NCBI GenBank assembly: GCA_964476585.1
Contig: CAYZBF010000032.1
Location: forward strand, 1-17,830
From: CAYZBF01 sp964476585
GTDB taxonomy: Bacteria > Hydrothermota > UBA3072
Direction: 5' to 3'
Length of the DNA: 17,830 bases
The translations under genes were made by a program, and so were the position numbers. Within the stretch, counting starts at the first letter, position 1; the number at the start of each line of letters is the position of its first letter. Shown here piece after piece: positions 1 through 6,642 of the stretch. The notes beneath the pieces are model-generated. The model had not been told where the DNA came from, ran no database searches, and saw only the letters and a program-made list of their open reading frames with translations.

Positions 1-43
1 GCAGATAAACGTAGAATCTTAGGTTTTAGGTCTTTAATGTTTG

Positions 44-75
44 GTTGGTGAGTTGGTGCGTTGGTGAGTTAGTCT
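44..75. repeat. Octamer array, GTTGGTGN family, 4 units
   Basis: Four consecutive 8-base units begin at 44, 52, 60 and 68. Three read GTTGGTG plus one variable base and the last is GTTAGTCT. It lies just before the heptamer array at 85-130, upstream of smc. The same family recurs after smc (3474-3497) and, in the opposite orientation, at 17782-17813. Confidence 0.8.
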
Positions 76-84
76 GTTTTGATT

Positions 85-130
85 GACTATTGACTAGAGA
101 CTGATGACTGAAGACTAAAGACTTACGACC
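85..130. repeat. Heptamer array GACTNNN, 7 units
   Basis: GACT occurs at 85, 92, 99, 106, 113 and 120, followed by GACC at 127, always exactly 7 bases apart. Across the seven units 27 of 28 bases in the fixed tetramer agree, while the three bases after each tetramer differ from unit to unit (ATT, AGA, GAT, GAA, AAA, TAC). The reverse-complement family, AGTCNNN, is at 16230-16278. Short heptanucleotide arrays (STRR) are known from heterocystous cyanobacteria, but this is evidently another lineage. Confidence 0.9.
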
Positions 131-158
131 AAATTACCTCCAATTCTAGAGGTAATTT
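131..158. terminator. Perfect 10-bp inverted repeat upstream of smc, terminator or operator
   Basis: AAATTACCTC (131-140) is the exact reverse complement of GAGGTAATTT (149-158), with an 8-base loop. T-rich sequence runs to 160, so it could terminate an upstream + strand transcript, although the stem is AT-rich and would be weak. It ends only 4 bases before the candidate -35 of smc, so an operator role is equally possible. Confidence 0.5.
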
Positions 159-162
159 TTCC

Positions 163-190
163 TTGACTATTAGCATTATTTATATAGATT
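163..190 (+). promoter_or_regulatory. Candidate smc promoter
   Basis: TTGACT (163-168) is followed after 16 bases by TAGATT (185-190), a moderate sigma70-type match. Transcription would begin close to 197, almost on the ATG at 198, so the message would be leaderless or nearly so. That fits the lack of a usable Shine-Dalgarno before the ATG. Confidence 0.4.
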
Positions 191-197
191 GAGAGCA

Positions 198-3100
198 ATG
201 AGATTAAGGGAAATAATAATATCAGGTTTTAAGTCTTTCCCAAAGAAAACTCGTTTCAAATTGAAAGATGGCATTACCACTTTTGTTGGCCCCAATGGAT
301 GTGGTAAGACCAATATCATAGACGCTATAAAATGGTGTCTGGGTGAAACGAGCACAAAGACACTTCGAGCCGAGCGGCTGGAGGATCTAATATTCGCTGG
401 AACCCAGTCCCGTGCCCCTGTTGGTATGGCTGACGTGAGACTCTTATTCGAAAACAATGGCGGGATACCTCTTGACTATGAGGAAGTAGAGGTAAGACGC
501 CGTTATTTCCGCTCAGGAGAAGGAATTTTTCTAATAAATAATACTCCCTGTCGCTTAAGAGATATCCAGAATCTCTTTGCAAATTCAGGACTGAAATCCG
601 CAATACTCGATCAACAGATGATTGAGGACTTCCTAATTTCTGATTCTGACATACGAAGAGAACTGCTTGAATCAATAGCAGGAATAAAAAGATACAGGCA
701 AGATAGAAAAGAGGCATTGAACAAACTAAATCAGGTGGAACGATTACTTGATAAGATTGAAATAATATTACATGAAAAGAAGAAAATCATGCGAAGTCTT
801 TCGAGAGAAGCAAACAGTGCAAAAAGGTTCCGAAAGCTCCAGGAAGAAATCAAAGAAAAGGTTATTCTAAATTCGAAATCAAAATTATACTCTATAGATA
901 CAGAACTAAAGGATAAAGAGAAGAGAGACAGAAAGCTTGAGGAAAAACTTGAGGAGCTGTTAAAGGAATTAATAAAAGGGAAACGTGAGATAGAATACAC
1001 AGAGGATGAGCTCAATTCCAGGCGAAAGGAATATATACAAATAAACCATACGACAGAAGGAGTTCACGAACAAATTTTAACACTTCGCGAAAAGAAGGCA
1101 GGTATTGAAGGTGAACTAAAAAGGATCGCGTACTTATTAGTGGATCTTCCCGAGAATATCGAAGAATCCATCAATCACTTAGAAAAGAAAAAATTTGAAC
1201 TAAATACGAAGATAGAAAAAATATCCTCTAAGATACCAGAATATGAATCACTGAAGGAGAAGGTAAAAGAAAATTCAAAGGAGATTACATCAAAAATCGA
1301 ATCCCTGAGGGGGAAAAATCTTTCTCTGAAAGTAAAAATTGAGGGGCAACAATCACGTATCAATTCCATAGAAGAGTATCTAAAGGACCATAAAAAGATA
1401 TTAAAATCCAAAAGGGATGAAATAAATAAACTTAATGATTTAATATCTGGAAATAAGGCAGAATTGGAAGAGAATACCAAAGCTATAAACAGTCTTGCGC
1501 TCGGGATTCAAAAAAAGGACAAAAGCAGGGCTGCATTACTTCGTCAGTTACAAAACGAGCAATCAGGGCTAAACAGGATAGAAAAGGAAATTCAATTTTA
1601 CGAGAGTAGAACTAATGAGTTCTCAGAAGGAATGAAGTTAATAAAGGAAAATATGCAACTTCCCATATTATCTGAGAATATTGAGGTAAAAGAAGGATAT
1701 GAAAAAGCCATAGAAGCAATATTGGGCGATTTTATAAATGGGACTATAGGCTCACTTGAAGAAGTCAAAAAAGCAATTGATTTGATCAATAAGGAATCCG
1801 CTAAAGGCGGTATCTTTATAATCGATAACGAAAAAGAAAACGAAGAGGGGAAACCAAACGGTATTACCAGAGGGAAATATGCACATCTTATAAAGAAAAA
1901 ACTGTCTAAATATCAACTGGCAGAAAATTTAAAAGAGGCACTTAATAGTTCTTTGAATCAAGGTGGCTCCTGGGTCACACCAGAAGGGGATATAATAGAA
2001 GACAGATTCATTCTACTTGCCACAGGCAAAGAAGGAGTTCTGGTAAGACGAGTAAAAGAAGCAGCCCTCCGAGCTGAGGCAAAGAAAAAACAAGAAAAAA
2101 TCAAAAAGATGGAAGAAGAAAATGAAAAAATTGATATCGAGATCAATGAATCAAAGAATAAAATCGCTCAAGCTGAAGAGGAGAGAGAAAAACTGGTAAA
2201 CAAAAGATCCAGCTTAGAATTCGACATTAACCGCTTAAAATATGAAATTAAATCCATAAGGGGTGATCAGTCATCTGATAGAAAGGAGATAGAGAAACTT
2301 AATAACCTAATATCAAATATGCAAGGGGAAAGAGAAGATGTTGAAAAGGATTTTAAAGAAACAAACTCTGCCTTTTCTACATTAGAAAAAGAGTCAGAAA
2401 AACTGAATCAAAAACTCATTACAACGCAAAGAGAAAGAGAATCTATAAGGAATAAGTTAAGTGATTTGAACCAGCGATTAAGTAAGCTAAAAAGCAGCCT
2501 TCTTCTTCTTCGGGAAAAGGAAAAACTGGAAGAAGAAAGAGGGAACCTCAGAGATGAAATAGAGGGAATAAGTTCAAAACTTGATCAACTGAAGGAAAAA
2601 TTAGGCATACTGAACGAAGAATTAGAAAAGAAAGAACAGTTAATAAATAAAAAAAGAAAAGAGTATTCAAACGGACAGGAAGAAAAGAATAACCTGGAAA
2701 GGGAAATTGATGTTTTAAAAATGGAAGTCACAAAAATGGAGTATCAAAAGGATAGTCTCATAAATGAAGTATTCAGGGAATTCGGAGTAACAATTGAAGG
2801 GGAAAAGTTAGAGATTGAACCCGATATAGAAGATAAAATCATGGAATTAAGAGAGAAAACCGAATCTCTTAAGCCCATAAATCCCCTCGCTATTGAGCAA
2901 CATGAAGAGAGAAAGAAGGAAATAGAGGAAATAAAGGGACAACATAATGATTTACTTGATTCAAGAAAAGACATAAAGGACTCTATAAATGAAATTGACA
3001 GGAGAGCTGAAAAAGAGTTTAAAGATACTTTTGACGATATTAAGAAGGACTTCCAATTTATCTATGAGCAACTCTCACCAAATGCTGCGACTGACATAAG

Positions 3101-3470
3101 AATGACAGGAGATAATATATTAGAGTCTGGAATCGAGGTCTGGATTCAACCACAGGGCAAAAGACTCAAAAGGATGGAACTTTTCTCAACAGGTGAGAAA
3201 ACCCTTGCAGCTGTCGCTCTACTTTTAGCTATAATGCGAAAGAGAAAATCCCCCATCTATATAATGGATGAGATTGATGCCCCTCTGGATGAGAACAATA
3301 TAGAGCGATTCGTTGCCCTTCTTAAGAATTTCTCGGAAACCGCCCAGATTCTCCTTGTAACTCACAATAGAAGAACCATGGAAGCAGCTAACTGTATTTA
3401 TGGAATTACTATGGAAGAGCAAGGAATCTCAAAAGTGATATCAATTGACTTGAAGGGATTAATGGGTTGA
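198..3470 (+). CDS. smc: Chromosome segregation protein SMC
   Basis: This is a structural-maintenance-of-chromosomes ATPase of 1090 residues, near the usual bacterial length. It forms a coiled-coil dimer that loads with ScpA/ScpB and compacts and segregates the nucleoid. In order there is an N-terminal ATPase half with Walker A GPNGCGKT (31-38), a charged coiled coil (about 165-485), a hinge (about 485-615), a returning coil (to about 935), and a C-terminal ATPase half with signature FSTGEKT (996-1002) and Walker B IYIMDEID (D1024, E1025). The signature has Thr where most SMCs have the first Gly of SGGE, and the hinge lacks the usual GRATFLPL-like and double-Gly segments. A TTG at 189 would add three residues, but the ATG is preferred because the family begins with a hydrophobic strand at this point and the candidate promoter overlaps the TTG. 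The stop codon runs straight into an octamer array. Confidence 0.96.
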   Translation: MRLREIIISGFKSFPKKTRFKLKDGITTFVGPNGCGKTNIIDAIKWCLGETSTKTLRAERLEDLIFAGTQSRAPVGMADVRLLFENNGGIPLDYEEVEVRRRYFRSGEGIFLINNTPCRLRDIQNLFANSGLKSAILDQQMIEDFLISDSDIRRELLESIAGIKRYRQDRKEALNKLNQVERLLDKIEIILHEKKKIMRSLSREANSAKRFRKLQEEIKEKVILNSKSKLYSIDTELKDKEKRDRKLEEKLEELLKELIKGKREIEYTEDELNSRRKEYIQINHTTEGVHEQILTLREKKAGIEGELKRIAYLLVDLPENIEESINHLEKKKFELNTKIEKISSKIPEYESLKEKVKENSKEITSKIESLRGKNLSLKVKIEGQQSRINSIEEYLKDHKKILKSKRDEINKLNDLISGNKAELEENTKAINSLALGIQKKDKSRAALLRQLQNEQSGLNRIEKEIQFYESRTNEFSEGMKLIKENMQLPILSENIEVKEGYEKAIEAILGDFINGTIGSLEEVKKAIDLINKESAKGGIFIIDNEKENEEGKPNGITRGKYAHLIKKKLSKYQLAENLKEALNSSLNQGGSWVTPEGDIIEDRFILLATGKEGVLVRRVKEAALRAEAKKKQEKIKKMEEENEKIDIEINESKNKIAQAEEEREKLVNKRSSLEFDINRLKYEIKSIRGDQSSDRKEIEKLNNLISNMQGEREDVEKDFKETNSAFSTLEKESEKLNQKLITTQRERESIRNKLSDLNQRLSKLKSSLLLLREKEKLEEERGNLRDEIEGISSKLDQLKEKLGILNEELEKKEQLINKKRKEYSNGQEEKNNLEREIDVLKMEVTKMEYQKDSLINEVFREFGVTIEGEKLEIEPDIEDKIMELREKTESLKPINPLAIEQHEERKKEIEEIKGQHNDLLDSRKDIKDSINEIDRRAEKEFKDTFDDIKKDFQFIYEQLSPNAATDIRMTGDNILESGIEVWIQPQGKRLKRMELFSTGEKTLAAVALLLAIMRKRKSPIYIMDEIDAPLDENNIERFVALLKNFSETAQILLVTHNRRTMEAANCIYGITMEEQGISKVISIDLKGLMG

Positions 3471-3473
3471 TAA

Positions 3474-3497
3474 GTGAGTGGGTTGGTCGGTTAGACT
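3474..3497. repeat. Octamer array between smc and the DUF192 gene
   Basis: Three 8-base units start at 3474, 3482 and 3490 (GTGAGTGG, GTTGGTCG, GTTAGACT). They match the family at 44-75 and fill most of the 36-base spacer. The last bases of smc (GGGTTGA) already resemble the unit. Confidence 0.65.
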
Positions 3498-3506
3498 GCT
3501 TAAAAG

Positions 3507-3998
3507 ATGGAAGAAGAAAGACAGTCTACAGTTAGAATAATTAAATTCTTTGTTACTCTTTCACTCATGCTATTATTTTTAATTCAGTGTGATTCCAGAA
3601 AAAACAGTTATCGTAAGATTAAAATCAACAATAAGTGGATAAAAGTAGAAGTTACAGATACACCAGCAGAAAGGATGGTTGGGCTATCAAATAGATATTC
3701 CTTACCTGAAAACCAAGGTATGCTCTTTGTCTTTCCTGATAAGGCAAAAAGAGAGTTCTGGATGTATAAATGTAATTTTGACATTGATTTAGCTTATATT
3801 GACGCCTCTGGCATCATCAGGGAAATCATAACCATGAAAAAGGAACCATTTAACCTACCAATAGATTCCCTTAGGAAATATCCTTCTTCTTCATCCGAAA
3901 TAAAGTTTGCCATTGAGATGAAAGGGGGATGGTTTAAAGAACATAATGTTGAGGTTGGAACTCAGTTAGATCTGAAGGGTTTTTACTCAGCTTATTAA
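3507..3998 (+). CDS. DUF192 family protein, membrane-anchored or secreted
   Basis: This 163-residue protein belongs to the DUF192 (COG1430) family, whose biochemical role is unsettled. The family pattern is clear: TPAERMVGL (52-60), GMLFVFP (71-77), FWMYKCNFDIDLAYID (84-99) and a closing segment around FAIEMKGGWF (134-143) before the Gly that marks the C-terminal turn. A hydrophobic stretch at 11-27 precedes Cys28. This could be a signal peptide, or a lipobox of unusual form (LIQC, Gln where Ala, Gly or Ser is expected), so lipidation is uncertain. The gene lies 36 bases after smc on the same strand, and no separate promoter is evident, so co-transcription is likely. There is no strong Shine-Dalgarno before the ATG; an internal ATG at residue 21 would leave too little signal sequence. 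Confidence 0.85.
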   Translation: MEEERQSTVRIIKFFVTLSLMLLFLIQCDSRKNSYRKIKINNKWIKVEVTDTPAERMVGLSNRYSLPENQGMLFVFPDKAKREFWMYKCNFDIDLAYIDASGIIREIITMKKEPFNLPIDSLRKYPSSSSEIKFAIEMKGGWFKEHNVEVGTQLDLKGFYSAY

Positions 3999-4088
3999 AA
4001 TCCCCAGCTTCCAATTCTACTCAATCTCACACAAGGTTCGCAAAGACTTTAAAGCCTAACACTTCCCTTAAAATTTACCAATGATTTA

Positions 4089-4237
4089 TCCCGTGAAATA
4101 CTCAAGGCAGTATTCCAGAAATCTATTTCATGGGGTTCACCCCGTGAAATACTCAAAGCAGTATTCCAGAAATCTATTTCATGGGGTTTATCCCGTGAAA
4201 TACTTAAGGCAGTATTCCAGAAATTTATTTCATGGGG
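4089..4237. repeat. Three tandem 51-bp hairpin repeats
   Basis: Copies begin at 4089, 4140 and 4191, exactly 51 bases apart. Each has a 5' arm near CCCGTGAAATA and a 3' arm TATTTCATGGGG that pair over about 12 bp (one G-T wobble in the core), enclosing a 23-base loop. The loop contains AGTATT, which can alternatively pair with AATACT overlapping the 5' arm. Within the hairpin unit, differences between copies (three substitutions seen) fall outside the paired arms. The block lies in the 318-base spacer between the convergent DUF192 and OmpA genes, so it may act as a bidirectional 3'-end structure, but it has no T-tract. Confidence 0.85.
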
Positions 4238-4267
4238 TGAAGGCAGATTGACACAGAAATAATTCTT

Positions 4268-4288
4268 AGCTGATATCTGTCAGCTATT
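4268..4288. repeat. Short heptamer array, AGCTGAT-like
   Basis: Three 7-base units (AGCTGAT, ATCTGTC, AGCTATT) lie just downstream of the OmpA stop on the other strand. A related pair, GGCTGAT and AGCTGTT, occurs at 5884-5897 upstream of the TonB receptor. They are too few and diverged to be certain. The rest of 3999-4088 and 4238-4316 shows nothing recognisable. Confidence 0.4.
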
Positions 4289-4316
4289 CACGTCCTTGAC
4301 CCTTTAGCTACTATTT

Positions 4317-5723
4317 CTAATGAGATATAATAGTAAATTGAACCCTTCTATTCCTTGCTCTCCCTTCGGGGGTTACATTGCGTGCTACGGGCCTTGTCAT
4401 ACCATATCCCTTAAGAGATAATCTATCAGGATCAATACCCTGCGTAATGAGATATCCTCCTACCACCCTTGCCCGGGTTTCTGAGAGCCATTGATTATAT
4501 GAAAAAGTACCCTCTGCGGAAGCGTGTCCACCAATTTCTATCCTGATATTCGGATTCGATTTAAGAATCTTCACAATCTCATCCAAGAGAGGATAAAAGA
4601 TAGAGGAAATATTGGCATCATTAGCGACGAAGTTAACACGTTGACTTTCAATTCCACTCTTTATCTCTACTGGCGCTGGCTTTTTCTTAACTGCAGCCCT
4701 CTTACGTAGATTTACAATGATATCTCTCACCTGATTTGATTTGATGAAGATCTTTGCCTGTTTTGTTATGTAATTAGGTGAACTCAACCGAAAGAGATAA
4801 ATACCAGAATCCAGGGTAACGGTTATTCTCCCTGTGGAAGGAATATCAACCACTCTTTTCTCACCATCTCCATAGGTTAGTCTTCCCTGAATGGGTCTTC
4901 CGGTTTTTTCAGCCAGGAGACGAATATTTACCTGTCCCTTTCTTGGCTTCTCAAATGATAAGGCTTTAACAGAAAAACTGGCATTAATTCTCGGAGTATA
5001 CCTTACCACTTCTGGGGCGAAAAAATAATGCTCCATTTTGAGAAGCCCAATCGTCCCTTTGAATAGTCCATATTCATATTGCATCCCAAGATTAGCATCA
5101 CGCCCATCAGTTTCCAGTATGAGGGAGGGCCCTCTGGGGATAGATAATTTTAAACCACAGAAAAAACCAAAAACGATATTTTCATGTCTCTCATCGAAGA
5201 AAAAATCAAAATTAAGGAGATAACTTCGAGGCCCATAACCTACGAACCTCCCGCGACCCATTCCAGCGGTCAGCTCAAAATATTCATTAAAGGCTCTGGT
5301 GGCAACAAGATAGACCGATGCTACCTCTGGAGGTCTTGGCGTATATTCCTCATCTACATAAGTTTCATCATCATGACCGATTGAGGAGATATACTTCCTA
5401 TAGGTAAGATTATCCATCCCTAAAGAAACGGCGGGAATATTATCTCTCTCTTTGAGTAACTGATATGATATATCAAGGGTAAAATCCGTGCCGCTAACCC
5501 AGTTAAGACCTGCGGCAAATTTGTTTAGAGAAAACTCCACCCCTCCATTGATATCTGTTCCCATTTCAATTTCAGGCTTAATTGGGTAACTCCCGTTTAA
5601 GTTAATGTATATCCCTTCATTGAACTGTGCCGTTGGAATATCTATATATGAGCTTCTTGAAAACGTAAGTGCACTCAAAGTTAATATATTTATGAAAAAA
5701 GATAAGACAAACAAACGTCTCAT
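4317..5723 (-). CDS. OmpA-family outer-membrane protein with C-terminal peptidoglycan-binding domain
   Basis: This is a 468-residue envelope protein. It has a signal peptide (1-22), a region rich in alternating beta-strand sequence (about 25-255) likely to form an outer-membrane barrel, an Ig-like or PEGA-like domain (about 263-340), a Lys/Pro linker (341-352), and an OmpA C-terminal domain (about 362-466). That domain shows the family pattern YNQWLSETRARVV (409-421), LKGYGMTRP (437-445) and GRARNRRVQF (454-463), and would tether the outer membrane to the cell wall. The Asp that normally follows GHT and binds diaminopimelate is replaced (GHAS, 399-402), while the Arg of the LSxxRA motif is kept. 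The start is set by a strong Shine-Dalgarno, GAGGAGGT at 5734-5727, with 3 bases to the ATG, and a promoter lies upstream. The gene is divergent from the TonB receptor. Confidence 0.9.
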   Translation of the reverse strand: MRRLFVLSFFINILTLSALTFSRSSYIDIPTAQFNEGIYINLNGSYPIKPEIEMGTDINGGVEFSLNKFAAGLNWVSGTDFTLDISYQLLKERDNIPAVSLGMDNLTYRKYISSIGHDDETYVDEEYTPRPPEVASVYLVATRAFNEYFELTAGMGRGRFVGYGPRSYLLNFDFFFDERHENIVFGFFCGLKLSIPRGPSLILETDGRDANLGMQYEYGLFKGTIGLLKMEHYFFAPEVVRYTPRINASFSVKALSFEKPRKGQVNIRLLAEKTGRPIQGRLTYGDGEKRVVDIPSTGRITVTLDSGIYLFRLSSPNYITKQAKIFIKSNQVRDIIVNLRKRAAVKKKPAPVEIKSGIESQRVNFVANDANISSIFYPLLDEIVKILKSNPNIRIEIGGHASAEGTFSYNQWLSETRARVVGGYLITQGIDPDRLSLKGYGMTRPVARNVTPEGRARNRRVQFTIISH

Positions 5724-5759
5724 ACCACCTCCTCATTTTATACTTTTATTATAATGCAT

Positions 5760-5788
5760 TCTATAATAAGGATTTTGCATTTTGTCAA
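5760..5788 (-). promoter_or_regulatory. Promoter of the OmpA-family gene
   Basis: Read on the minus strand, TTGACA (5788-5783) is followed after 17 bases by TATAGA (5765-5760). The leader to the ATG at 5723 would be about 30 bases and includes the strong Shine-Dalgarno. The -35 context CTTGACAAAATG is repeated upstream of the epimerase gene (17687-17676). Confidence 0.65.
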
Positions 5789-5921
5789 GCAAAATCATCA
5801 TCTGTAAACTTTTCGAATTTAAGTAGACCTTCTCACTTTGCTGATCGCAATCTCTTACCTTGCCCTACTTTTCAAACGCTGCAGGCTGATAGCTGTTCAA
5901 GACACTCACACATCATTATAC

Positions 5922-5950
5922 TTGACAAAAAAGGGGATTCCAATTATATA
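5922..5950 (+). promoter_or_regulatory. Promoter of the TonB-dependent receptor
   Basis: TTGACA (5922-5927), 17 bases, then TATATA (5945-5950). Transcription should start near 5957, leaving a leader of only about 11 bases that begins with the candidate Shine-Dalgarno AGGTGG (5957-5962), 5 bases before the ATG at 5968. Confidence 0.75.
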
Positions 5951-5967
5951 AAACCAGGTGGGCAGAG

Positions 5968-6642
5968 ATGAATAAGAAAAGGTATTATTTTTTTAAAGTA
6001 CTAATTCTATTCTTATTGGTTATTTTTCCTATCATACTATGGGGTACATCCGGTAAGATTTCAGGTAAAGTGGTAGATAAGTTAACAGGAAAGCCATTGT
6101 TTGGCGCGAATGTATTCCTGGAGGGAACTAATCTTGGTTGCATGGTAAATCCCATGGGTTACTTCACCATTAAAAATGTACCTCAAGGCGAGTATAAACT
6201 CATCGTTTCAATGATGGGATATGAGAAAAAAAGTTTTAATTTATCTGTATCTGAGGATTCTGATATCCACTTAGAGTTCGAGCTAAAGATCGAGGCAATT
6301 GCATATAAAGGAATGGCCATAACAGGTAAAAGACCCATGATTGAAGTCATAATGCCCGCTGCTCATGTCCACATAAACCTATTAGAGGCTGGAATGGGTC
6401 CGGTATCTTCAATAACTGACATCATAGCTGTACAGACAGGAGTTATACGGCTGGGAGAGAAGCTCTATGTCAGGGGCGGTCGTCCAGGTGAGGTTGCATA
6501 TCTTCTGGACGGATGTATGCTTCAAGATCCATATGATAACAGCTTAGATGTTCTCATCCCGGAATATAGTGTTCGGGAACTCACATTCTACAGGGGGGGG
6601 GTTTGGGGCAGAATATGGAGGAGCTCAATCGGGTATTATTGA
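5968..6642 (+). CDS. TonB-dependent receptor, N-terminal fragment (frame broken at a G9 tract)
   Basis: This encodes the first 211 residues of an outer-membrane transporter that takes up a ligand using TonB energy. It has a signal peptide (1-27), a carboxypeptidase-regulatory-like domain (about 29-107) and the start of the plug, with the characteristic LYVRGGRPGEVAYLLDG (166-182). After Arg209-Gly-Gly at the G run 6593-6601 the frame leaves the family pattern and reaches a stop at 6642 after about 13 unrelated residues. With eight G instead of nine, the reading joins the downstream frame and gives an uninterrupted protein of 863 residues, normal for this family. Either the extra G is an assembly or sequencing error, or the gene is off by slipped-strand phase variation. 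The ligand cannot be told from sequence. Confidence 0.9.
   Translation: MNKKRYYFFKVLILFLLVIFPIILWGTSGKISGKVVDKLTGKPLFGANVFLEGTNLGCMVNPMGYFTIKNVPQGEYKLIVSMMGYEKKSFNLSVSEDSDIHLEFELKIEAIAYKGMAITGKRPMIEVIMPAAHVHINLLEAGMGPVSSITDIIAVQTGVIRLGEKLYVRGGRPGEVAYLLDGCMLQDPYDNSLDVLIPEYSVRELTFYRGGVWGRIWRSSIGYY
6593..6601. repeat. G9 homopolymer at the receptor frameshift
   Basis: Nine consecutive G lie inside the plug domain coding sequence. Codons AGG GGG GG continue correctly as RGGFGAEYGG only if the run has eight G. It is the longest G or C run noticed in this AT-rich window. Confidence 0.95.

Noticed and set aside
85..130. CRISPR array
   Set aside because: The period is 7 bases with no conserved repeat of 23-40 bases and no spacers; no cas genes are present.
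4089..4237. CRISPR array or insertion-sequence ends
   Set aside because: The 51-base units are nearly identical throughout, so there are no unique spacers, and no transposase or target duplication is nearby.
4296..4324. Promoter beginning TTGACC near the OmpA stop
   Set aside because: No -10 element lies at an acceptable distance, and no gene starts downstream on that strand.
6548..6601. ATG at 6548 as an independent start for the receptor barrel
   Set aside because: No Shine-Dalgarno precedes it. The 18 codons before the G tract match no receptor sequence, whereas the other frame does.
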